The notes beneath the pieces were generated by a model. The model made no database searches. It was not told the DNA's origin and saw only the letters and a list, made by a program, of their open reading frames with translations. Made by a program: the position numbers and the translations under genes. This document shows positions 18,649-25,499 of a stretch of 64,000 nt of DNA, one piece after another; position 1 is the stretch's first letter, and each line of letters opens with the position of its first letter. The stretch comes from Porphyrobacter sp. (GTDB lineage: Bacteria; Pseudomonadota; Alphaproteobacteria; Sphingomonadales; Sphingomonadaceae), in contig JAPZUC010000012.1 of NCBI GenBank assembly GCA_027533455.1, forward strand, positions 62,001 to 126,000. The letters are read 5' to 3'.

Positions 18649-18664
18649 TGTTCCACATGAAACA
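18649..18664. other. Degenerate parS-like site
   Basis: TGTTCCACATGAAACA differs from the bacterial parS consensus TGTTTCACGTGAAACA at two of 16 positions; C at position 5 is also found in known parS sites. It lies 79 nt downstream of the Smr gene and 23 bp from the truncated ATPase gene. ParB binding is inferred. Confidence 0.55.
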
Positions 18665-18686
18665 TTCCGCACTCCCGCACGCCCCG

Positions 18687-19409
18687 CAGCACAGTGATGA
18701 CCGCTGCGGCCTCGAAATACACGGCGACACTACCGTCCTCGCCGCGGAAGGCTGGCGGAAACAGTTGCGGCGCGAGGGTCGCCACGATGCTGTAGGCCCA
18801 AGCCACCCCGGTCCCCATCGCGATGAGCGTAAACATATTGAGGTTGCGCGTCTTAAGCGACGCCCACCCCCGCTCGAAGAACGGCCAGCCCTCCCAGAGC
18901 ACGACCGGCGTTGCGAGCACGAGCTGTATCCAGATCGAAGTTCTCATCGGCACCAGGTGATGCACCGCCGGAAACAAATGACCGCCCATCTCCAAGACGA
19001 GGACGGGCAGCGCGAGGACGAGCGCGATCCAGAAGCGCCGGCTCATGTCGGTAAGTTCCGGGCTAGGGCCATGATCCAGCGTGACCGTCTCGGGTTCGAC
19101 AGCCATGCCGCAAATCGGACACGCGCCGGGATGATCCTGCCGCACCTCGGGATGCATGGGGCAAGTCCAGATGGTTCGTTCAGGCGCATCGACCGGCACG
19201 GGGGGCGCAAGGTAACGCTCGGGATCGGCCTCGAACTTCGTTTCGCACCCTGCGCTGCAAAAGTGAAGTTCATGCACATTGTGGTTTACATGGTGCCGAG
19301 TCCGGGCAGGCTCGACCTCCATACCGCAGACCACGTCCTTGACCGCGGTGGCTGAGCGTCTGCTTTGGCTATGCTCCGCGTGGGAATGTTCGTGGTGAGA
19401 GTGCGCCAT
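18687..19409 (-). pseudogene. Truncated heavy-metal (copper-type) P-type ATPase
   Basis: Only the N-terminal third of a CopA/SilP-like ATPase remains. It has a His-rich start (MAHSHHEHSHAEHS), a YHS-type metal domain (DVVCGMEVEP...HFCSAGC), a second metal-binding segment (WTCPMHPEV...GACPICGM), and three to four transmembrane helices ending at YFEAAAVITVL. After that the frame runs into unrelated sequence, including the parS-like site, and stops at 18546. The TGES, CPC and DKTG motifs are all missing, so it cannot pump metal. The break marks the left edge of the accessory block. Confidence 0.88.
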
Positions 19410-19721
19410 CGGTGCCGATTCCTTCTGTGACGCCGCTCTTAATGAACCTTCACACCATGTCAGGGTCAAGCGGGAAATCCGCCTCACCAAGGGAGCTACG
19501 GCTTCCGGCGCGGGGTCACCACGACGTGGGTTACGGTGCGGTGCCAGTCGGTGACATGGTTCCAAGCAGCGCCACCAGTGCCGTCGCGGCGATCCCCAAC
19601 AGGAACTCTAAGGCGAGGCTGCGTCTTAATGCCGCCAAGGTCAATCGCTGCATTATTGCTGCTGTATGCCCGGCTAGAACATACGACCTGCTCGTTTGGG
19701 CATTATGCGCACCGCACGCCA
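19410..19721. other. Non-coding gap between ATPase remnant and IS
   Basis: About 310 bp with no protein-like frame and no recognisable RNA. It contains the upstream region of the truncated ATPase gene. Its base composition is less GC-rich than the flanking backbone towards the IS end. Confidence 0.4.
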
Positions 19722-19745
19722 GGGTGCTGTCAGTCTAATCGCAAC
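19719..19745 (+). repeat. 27-bp direct repeat, copy 1 (probable IS end)
   Basis: This segment (core CAGGGTGCTGTCAGTCT) matches 34152-34178 at 25 of 27 positions in the same orientation. It lies about 45-65 bp beyond the stop of the IS6-type transposase gene, where an IS6-family terminal repeat is expected. Confidence 0.7.
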
Positions 19746-20573
19746 TCGTCTCCGATTGGCGGAGCTATCCCTTACCCGCTTGCGGTTCAGGCCATGAGGT
19801 TTTGCCACTCAGCCAGAGCGGCTGAGCGGGCGGTCTTGTAAGTCTGTCTGTCGGTAAGGTGGCGATCGAGGTTGAAGTGGTTGTGGACGTTAGCATGGAC
19901 GGAAGCGAACTTCTGTAAGCTCTTCATCTGCCGGAACCGCAGCATCGCCCGTTCTCGCCTTCGGAATGGCAGATGACTGTTCTCCACCCGGTTGTTGGCC
20001 CAGCGTCCCACCTCCTGTTTGTCGTTGTTGCCGAGGGTGGTCATTGCTGCCTTGTAGGACCGCAGCCCGTCAGTGGTGATGGTCTTGGGTGAGCCATGAC
20101 GCTTCAGTGCCTTGCTCATGAAGGTAAGAGCGGCCTGCTTGTCCCTGGTCTTGGTGACGTAGCCCTCAAGCACCTCGCCTTCCTGACCGACTGCGCGTCA
20201 GAGGTAATGCATCTCGCCGATGATCTTCACATACACCTCATCAAGGTGCCACTTCCACTGCCGGAAGCCCTTCATCCGGTTCGCCCGCTGGCGCCGGACA
20301 TCAGCAGCGAACAGCGGGCCGAAGCGGTTCCACCAGTGGCGCACCGTCTCGTGGCAGATGTCGATGCCGCGCTTGGCCAGCAGGTCCTCGACGTTCCGCA
20401 GGTTCAACGGGAAGCGGACATACATCATCACCACCAGCCGGATGGTCTCCGGCGAGGAGTTGAAGTAGCGGAACGGGCTTGCTGGCTTCCTGGCTTCCTG
20501 GGTCTCGGCATTGCCAAGCTCTAGCCTTTCAGCCGCGCCCCACTAGCCGGTATACATTTGCTCTGGCAGAGCC
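19722..20573 (-). mobile_element. IS6-family insertion sequence (decayed)
   Basis: The transposase homology and spacing put the ends at about 19722 (GGGTGCTGTCAG inward) and 20573 (GGCTCTGCCAG inward on the other strand). The two ends pair imperfectly, sharing GG-T-CTG-CAG. Total length about 850 bp is typical of IS6/IS26 relatives. The 8-bp flanks (GCACGCCA and ATGATGAC) are not duplicates, so either a flank was rearranged or it arrived by cointegration. Confidence 0.65.
19787..20511 (-). pseudogene. IS6-family transposase, inactivated by duplication and nonsense
   Basis: A DDE transposase with FRYFNSSPETIRLVVMMYVRFPLNLRNVEDLL, a helix-turn-helix (ETVRHWWNRFG), WHLDEVYVKI and the DGLRSYKAA...NRVENSHLPFRRRERAM catalytic region. 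Two lesions are visible. An 8-bp tandem duplication (20483-20498) near the start shifts the frame; removing one copy restores MPRPRKPASPFRYF. An in-frame TGA replaces the Trp expected in HYLWRAV after GEMHYL. Repaired, the protein would be about 238 residues, the family length. Confidence 0.88.
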
Positions 20574-20602
20574 ATGATGACAATCCGGGATACCGGATCC
20601 CG

Positions 20603-21406
20603 CTAAGTTCTCGCTGGCAGCGTGGCTGCAATCGAAGTGACAGCCATGCCCGGGAGCTCGGGTTCGAGTTCCAATACGGCACCCGCGGTCGCGCCGCCAT
20701 CGATCACGAACTCGCAGCCGGTGCTGTAAGAGGCTTCACTGAACAGAAAGCGCACCATGCGCGCGACCTCAATCGGTTCGCCGAAGCGCGGCAGTGGTTG
20801 TCCGGCTGCGACACCAGCCGGAAAATTCCGGGTCATCGGTGTATGGATTGGTCCAGGGTGTATAGAAACAACCCGGATCCGATCTCTGGCGAGGTCGAGT
20901 GCGGCTGCCTTGGTCAGGCCGCGAATGCCCCACTTGCTCGTGACGTACGCCGCCAGATTGGCGTAACCCTGCAATCCGGCAATCGAAGATGTATTGACGA
21001 TCACCCCACCCTTCGCTCGGCGCAATGCGGGTACGACCGCGCGAATGCCAAGGAAAATGCCGACCAAGTTCACATCGAGGATTTTCCGGAAGACCTCGGG
21101 CTTGCACTCCATCACCGAGCCGAGGCCAAGGATGCCCGCATTGTTGAACAGCCCATCGACTCGGCCGAATAGGCGTTCGGCCGTGGCCACGGCGCTGACC
21201 CAGCTTTCCGTGTTGGTTACGTCGAGGTGGCAGTAAGCCGTCCTATCGCCAAGCTCTTCGGCCAGACGCTCACCCTCATCGCTGCGGACGTCGCCGATCA
21301 GCACGTTGAAACCGCTCTCGGCAAGGAGCCTCGTTGTCGCCGCGCCGATGCCCCTCGCTCCGCCGGTCACCAACACTGATTGACCAGTATTGGGAGAGTC
21401 ATTCAT
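20603..21406 (-). CDS. Short-chain dehydrogenase/reductase
   Basis: A classical SDR oxidoreductase of 267 residues with a Rossmann fold. It has the cofactor loop TGGARGIGAA, Asp in DVR (suggesting NAD preference), NNAG, catalytic Ser in NTSSIAG, and YVTSK containing the Tyr and Lys. The tail after FVIDGG (about residues 240-267) is longer than usual. The substrate is unknown. It stands alone beside the decayed IS. Confidence 0.85.
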   Translation of the reverse strand: MNDSPNTGQSVLVTGGARGIGAATTRLLAESGFNVLIGDVRSDEGERLAEELGDRTAYCHLDVTNTESWVSAVATAERLFGRVDGLFNNAGILGLGSVMECKPEVFRKILDVNLVGIFLGIRAVVPALRRAKGGVIVNTSSIAGLQGYANLAAYVTSKWGIRGLTKAAALDLARDRIRVVSIHPGPIHTPMTRNFPAGVAAGQPLPRFGEPIEVARMVRFLFSEASYSTGCEFVIDGGATAGAVLELEPELPGMAVTSIAATLPART

Positions 21407-21941
21407 TGGCGCGACTCCTATCCGCCTGTTGAAGCCACTGTGTAAAGCGCGCAGGTAATTTCGCGTGATCGGTAAACCTACGGAGATGCCGCCAGACCGG
21501 GCTGATTAGGTGCCGACCAGACCATTTAACCGGCCGCAAAAATCACTGACGAAGAGTGAGGTTGCTCGTTGCCTTACAGAAGGGCGCTCCTGCCCCACCA
21601 TTAAGCGAGCCCAGATTCCTCCCTTGTGAAGCGCTGTTCCCGCTAAGTTTCGCCGCAGATGCAACGAGCTACACGACCTTCTGTATTCGACCGGGTTAGT
21701 CCCCGAACGGCATTCCTTCATGTCGTTTAACCTAACGCAAAATCTTGATTTTTCCTGATTTCAACGTCGGCAATCGGTGGCCCTATGTCGTTAGTCAAAG
21801 GCATTTTCTGATCCGGCGGGATCGCTACCGTGCTCGTTTCCGGTCTGGCGCGACCTGCTCAGGGACAAAAAGTCCTTGGTGAGTTCAATCGCGGTTGTAT
21901 GGCGAAGCGGAGCGTTAAGCCGCTTCGCGAATTGCGCCACG
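21407..21941. other. Intergenic stretch without a recognisable gene
   Basis: About 535 bp. Short frames are present (for example 21506-21721 on minus) but none has a family resemblance, a convincing ribosome site or backbone-like codon use. The DNA is visibly less GC-rich than neighbouring coding regions, consistent with acquired or decayed sequence. Confidence 0.4.
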
Positions 21942-22244
21942 CTACTTCCCAGTAGGCAACGGCAAGTCATCGCTTCCAACCTTCTGCTTCGACACTGATC
22001 CGTCTGATTTTTTGTCTTCGGCAACCGGCGGTGCGGAAGGAACGTTGGTCATCGGTGTTTCTGGCAGATCGACTTTGACACCCCCTGTGGGAGCAGTCGT
22101 GAGGTCGGGATTTGGCCTTGATGGCACCTGCTCACGATCCGGACGGATCCTATCGAAATAGTAATAGGCACCAGCAACAACGGCTGCGCTTGCCAAGCCA
22201 ATGAACGCAAGATTTCTTGTGACTCTTTTCGTTTTGTTCGACAT
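21942..22244 (-). CDS. Small single-helix membrane protein
   Basis: A 100-residue protein beginning MSNKTKRVTRN, with one transmembrane helix (LAFIGLASAAVVAGAYYYF) and a Pro/Asp-rich soluble tail. The ATG at 22244 has AAGGAG 7-8 nt upstream. It is divergent from the hsp20 gene. No function is recognised; the topology is that of a small envelope-anchored protein. Confidence 0.65.
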   Translation of the reverse strand: MSNKTKRVTRNLAFIGLASAAVVAGAYYYFDRIRPDREQVPSRPNPDLTTAPTGGVKVDLPETPMTNVPSAPPVAEDKKSDGSVSKQKVGSDDLPLPTGK

Positions 22245-22454
22245 TTTTGATCTCCTTCCGAACTGCAATCGAAGCACCTCGGCTTCACAGTCTGAAAGCT
22301 CGCCTTTCTTGCCTCCATCCGGGAATCAACTGAACGGTCTCTCCGTATGTTTACCGATCACAATCATTGATTGGGCACCTATTCTTCCGAGTGCACGCCA
22401 ATCGTTGCTCAAAATGGTTCAGTGAGCGGCAGAACACACGCATGGAGGATAGCG

Positions 22455-22937
22455 ATGAGCAAGCAGGAAATGGTGCCGACCAGCAATGGACCGGATAGGG
22501 GCGTTGCGACCGTATTTGCTAGGCTGCGCAACGAGATTGATCAGCTGTTCGATGACTTCTCGATACCAGTCCAGATGCGCCGGATGTTCCCGTTGCCAGA
22601 CGGTGCGGCATTCAGCCCAGCGGCAGAACTCAAGGACAAGGGCGACCATTACGATCTCGCGATCGAGCTGCCGGGTCTCGATGACAAGGACATCGAAATC
22701 GAACTAGCTGGCGAAACCCTAAGGATTTCCGGCGAAAAACAGGAAGAATCGGAAGAGAAGACCGCCGATTGCCTTATCAGCGAGCGTAGCTACGGCAGGT
22801 TTCAAAGACGCCTGACCCTGCCAGCGGATGCCGATCCCGAGCGGATCGACGCAAAATATCGTCACGGCGTTCTCAAGATTACGATCGGCAAGGACAAGGA
22901 AAGCGAGCGGAGCATCCGCAAGATTTCCCTGTCCTGA
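22455..22937 (+). CDS. Hsp20/alpha-crystallin small heat-shock protein
   Basis: An ATP-independent holdase chaperone. The 160-residue protein has a variable N-terminus and an alpha-crystallin domain from about residue 52: AELKDKGDHYDLAIELPGLDDKDIEIELAGETLRISGEKQ...YGRFQRRLTLPADADPERIDAKYRHGVLKITI. The C-terminal IRKIS serves as the short tail motif. The ATG at 22455 has GGAGG upstream. The 210-bp divergent upstream gap should hold its promoter; no clear RpoH box was identified. Confidence 0.93.
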   Translation: MSKQEMVPTSNGPDRGVATVFARLRNEIDQLFDDFSIPVQMRRMFPLPDGAAFSPAAELKDKGDHYDLAIELPGLDDKDIEIELAGETLRISGEKQEESEEKTADCLISERSYGRFQRRLTLPADADPERIDAKYRHGVLKITIGKDKESERSIRKISLS

Positions 22938-22959
22938 TTGGCTATCTGGCACCCCGGCC

Positions 22960-23163
22960 GTGACCGGCATTCCGCCTCTCAAGCCCGACCGGATCGAGCC
23001 GCTCGAACCGCCTGGCATCGAGCCCCTTCCCGGTGAGCCTGACGAGCCGCATCGGCCGAAGACTGAGCCTGCGCCTCCTGATCGATACGAGCCGGGCACA
23101 AGCCCCGAAGAGATCCCAGTGCAGCCTGGAGAAGACGACGAGCGTCCGCTGCAGATTGCGTGA
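22960..23163 (+). CDS. Possible small proline/glutamate-rich protein
   Basis: An open frame of about 67 residues between hsp20 and the universal stress gene, GTG start at 22960. The translation is strongly biased to Pro, Glu, Asp and Arg with repeated PxxxEP units (IEPLEPPGIEPLPGEPDEP). Such low-complexity mini-proteins occur beside stress genes in sphingomonads, but no domain is present and no strong ribosome site is visible. It may be real or a GC-driven open frame. Confidence 0.35.
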   Translation: MTGIPPLKPDRIEPLEPPGIEPLPGEPDEPHRPKTEPAPPDRYEPGTSPEEIPVQPGEDDERPLQIA

Positions 23164-23181
23164 TGAAGAAGGAGGTGCAGC

Positions 23182-23976
23182 GTGAAGAATATTCTTTTGC
23201 TGGTGCATGAGGATGACGGGCAGGAAGCCCGATTGCAGGTCGCGCTTGATGTTGCGCGTGCTGTCGGCGGCCACCTCGAGTGCCTCGAGGTGAGGGAATT
23301 TCCGGTCATGGCCTTCGGTGGCTATGCAGGCGGAGCGGAAGCCTTGGCCATCGCGGAAATCGAGAGGCTACAGCGCGAGTTCAGGATAAGGCTCGAACGC
23401 CGCCTTGAAGAAGAGGATGTCCCCTGGTCGTTCGGCCAATCCTTCAAGCGTCCTGCCGATGCGTTGGCCGACGGTGCAGACCTTGCCGACCTCATTGTGC
23501 TGTCTGCCAGACTAGAAGAGGGTGACGATACGAGAACCAGGCCAGAAACCTTGCCTTTGCGGACCGGACGGCCGCTGCTTGCCGTTCCGCCAGCGGCACG
23601 TTCACTCCGCCTCGACCGCAGTGCACTGATCGCATGGGACGGTTCAAGTGCGGCAAACGAGGCGGTGCGCGGCGCTGTGCCGCTGCTCCGCTGTGCCGCA
23701 AGTGTGTCGGTTATGGAAATCGATCCACCTGGAGGTCGGATGCCAATGCAGGCAATCGCGACCTACCTTTCCCGCCATGGCATCGTACCAAACCTCATCG
23801 AGAAACGAAGACAGGAGACAATCGCCTCGACCTTGCTGGATCAAATCAGTGGGGCCAATCCTGGGTTTCTCGTGATGGGTGCTTATGGGGACCCCCCGAT
23901 TGCTGAAGCGATCTTCGGCGGCGTAACACGTACCATGCTCGCGATAAGCCCCATCCCCCTGCTGATGGCACACTAG
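23182..23976 (+). CDS. Universal stress protein with two UspA domains
   Basis: A 264-residue tandem UspA protein. The first half begins MKNILLLVHEDDGQEARLQVALDVARAVGGHLECLEV. The second begins ALIAWDGSSAANEAVRGAVPLL and ends LVMGAYGDPPIAEAIFGGVTRTML, where the typical G2xG9GS nucleotide-binding signature is only partly kept. Such proteins act in stress survival, often under oxygen limitation. A strong AAGGAGG lies just upstream. Confidence 0.88.
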   Translation: MKNILLLVHEDDGQEARLQVALDVARAVGGHLECLEVREFPVMAFGGYAGGAEALAIAEIERLQREFRIRLERRLEEEDVPWSFGQSFKRPADALADGADLADLIVLSARLEEGDDTRTRPETLPLRTGRPLLAVPPAARSLRLDRSALIAWDGSSAANEAVRGAVPLLRCAASVSVMEIDPPGGRMPMQAIATYLSRHGIVPNLIEKRRQETIASTLLDQISGANPGFLVMGAYGDPPIAEAIFGGVTRTMLAISPIPLLMAH

Positions 23977-23988
23977 CAAATCAAACGT

Positions 23989-24026
23989 GCGGGCCGACGG
24001 TTGCATCGAAGCAACCGTCGGCCCGC
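23989..24026. terminator. Perfect 16-bp hairpin between convergent genes
   Basis: GCGGGCCGACGGTTGC and GCAACCGTCGGCCCGC pair fully around a 6-nt loop (ATCGAA). The hairpin sits between the stops of the universal stress (+) and BON (-) genes, so it can end both transcripts. There is no T-tract. Confidence 0.75.
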
Positions 24027-24049
24027 CGTCGCCGAAAAATCCCAATCCC

Positions 24050-24703
24050 CTACCCGATAACAATGTGGTCCTCGACCTGAGTGACGCCGGGCGCAGCCCA
24101 GGCTGCCTCTTCGGCCAGTCTGCGTTCGTGCCACGCCTTGACCTTGCCGCCGAGCGTCACCTTATGACCACTTGTCGCGATCGTCACCGAGGCAGCATCA
24201 AGGCCAGCTTGCCGCTTGAAGGCATCCTCGATACGCCTTCTCACATCGGAAACGCTGGTCTTTCTGTTAATCGCGATCATGTTCGAGACCCCTGTCACGC
24301 CCGAAACCTTGCTCGCCGCGCGCGAAGCTTCGTCGCTTTGGTATCGCCAATCGACCGAGCCCGACAACGTTACCCACCCCTTTTCGACCGTGACCTGAAT
24401 GTCCTCCTCAGGAACGAGAACATTGTATTTGAAGATATCGAGAATGCGTTTGGCGATTTCATGATCCGCCAGTTTGCTGTCGGACGCGAAACGCACCTTG
24501 ATCTCATCGGCGACTGCTTTCACGCCCTCGACCCGCATGGCGGCGTGTTCGGCCGCGATCTTCTCGGCATAGCTTTTGACATAGCCGTTAAGAGCCACGA
24601 CCCCGTCGGTCACGGATACGCCAATGTTGGCATGGTCGACACGCGGCTCCCATTCCAGTTCTTCCTGCACATCGCGTTGCAGGTCACTATCGCTCTTTCT
24701 CAT
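24050..24703 (-). CDS. BON-domain (OsmY-like) protein, three domains
   Basis: A 217-residue protein with three BON repeats: IGVSVTDGVVALNGYVKSYAEK, IQVTVEKGWVTLSGSVDWRYQ and VTIATSGHKVTLGGKVKAWHERR. BON domains bind phospholipid and occur in osmotic and envelope-stress proteins such as OsmY. No signal peptide is visible, unlike OsmY. The ATG at 24703 follows GGGAGAC. Confidence 0.88.
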   Translation of the reverse strand: MRKSDSDLQRDVQEELEWEPRVDHANIGVSVTDGVVALNGYVKSYAEKIAAEHAAMRVEGVKAVADEIKVRFASDSKLADHEIAKRILDIFKYNVLVPEEDIQVTVEKGWVTLSGSVDWRYQSDEASRAASKVSGVTGVSNMIAINRKTSVSDVRRRIEDAFKRQAGLDAASVTIATSGHKVTLGGKVKAWHERRLAEEAAWAAPGVTQVEDHIVIG

Positions 24704-24772
24704 TACCTGTCTCCCTCGGTGGATCATGAGACCGACGCCATTGACGAACTGCGTTGGGACGTCGGTCTGTGA

Positions 24773-24801
24773 CCCCTTTCTGGTATTCGGTAGGAAAGGG
24801 G
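24773..24801 (-). terminator. Hairpin downstream of the FixJ-type regulator
   Basis: CCCCTTTC and GAAAGGGG form an 8-bp stem just past the regulator stop (minus strand). A second perfect pair, AGACCGACG/CGTCGGTCT (24729-24768), follows. Either could end the two-component transcript before the BON gene. Confidence 0.5.
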
Positions 24802-24830
24802 GGCATGCGGTATGTTCCGGAGGCAGGCCC

Positions 24831-25499
24831 TCAGTTCTGACCGCGCTGGACGATCAGGGTATGGGCCTTGAGCCAGTTCTTCTGCGAACCCAGTCCTGCA
24901 GCAAAGGCGATCCGGAGCGCATCGGCAAAACTGGTGACGGCGAGCTTTTCCATCACGTTGGCCCGGTAGACTTCAACCGTGCGGGCGCTGATCCCGAGGT
25001 CGTAGGCGATCGTCTTATTGGGATAGCCACAGGCAAGGCCATCAAGCACCTCCTTTTCCCGAAGCGTGAGCTGGCCGATCTGGGTCTTCGCCCAATCGGC
25101 GCGATGGCGCTGTTCTTCGCAGTCTGTGATGCTGTCGAAGGCGCGCTTAATGGCGGCAAGGACATGCTCCCTATCGGTGGGCTTCTGGAGAAAGTCGACG
25201 GCACCGGCCTGCATCGCCTGTACGGCCATGGCGATGTCACCATGCCCCGAAAGTAAGATGATAGGAAAATTGAAGCCCTTGGCTTTCATTTCCTGCTGTA
25301 GTTCCAGACCGTCCATGCCCGGCATCCTTATGTCGAGCAGCGCACAGGCAGGGGATGACTTGTCCGCTCTTTTCAGAAAGCTTTCAGCACTATCCCAGCG
25401 AATGACCTCGTAACCGGCATGGGACAGAAGAAAGTCCAGCGACCGTCGCACACCGTCATCATCATCGACCACGTGCACCAGCTTGCGCATGCTAGGCAT
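24831..25499 (-). CDS. fixJ: FixJ-family response regulator
   Basis: A 222-residue transcriptional regulator. The N-terminal receiver has the acidic pocket (VVDDDDG), phospho-acceptor Asp in LLDIRMPGMDGL, Ser/Thr in LLSGHGDI and Lys in FLQKP. The C-terminal LuxR/FixJ helix-turn-helix is LTLREKEVLDGLACGYPNKTIAYDLGISARTVEVYRANVMEKL. ATGs at 25502 and 25499 overlap the kinase stop (25492) and share the Shine-Dalgarno GAGGAG, so translation is coupled. The symbol is by family; target genes are not known. Confidence 0.88.
   Translation of the reverse strand: MPSMRKLVHVVDDDDGVRRSLDFLLSHAGYEVIRWDSAESFLKRADKSSPACALLDIRMPGMDGLELQQEMKAKGFNFPIILLSGHGDIAMAVQAMQAGAVDFLQKPTDREHVLAAIKRAFDSITDCEEQRHRADWAKTQIGQLTLREKEVLDGLACGYPNKTIAYDLGISARTVEVYRANVMEKLAVTSFADALRIAFAAGLGSQKNWLKAHTLIVQRGQN

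Noticed and set aside
18546..18686. C-terminal tail of the truncated ATPase frame as a real protein part
   Set aside because: The translated segment after VITVL runs through the parS-like site and has no homology to P-type ATPases; it is read-through.
21506..21721. 71-residue minus-strand frame
   Set aside because: No ribosome site, no family resemblance and atypical composition; treated as non-coding.
22245..22454. RpoH promoter for hsp20
   Set aside because: No CTTGAA-like -35 with properly spaced -10 could be identified with confidence in the divergent gap.
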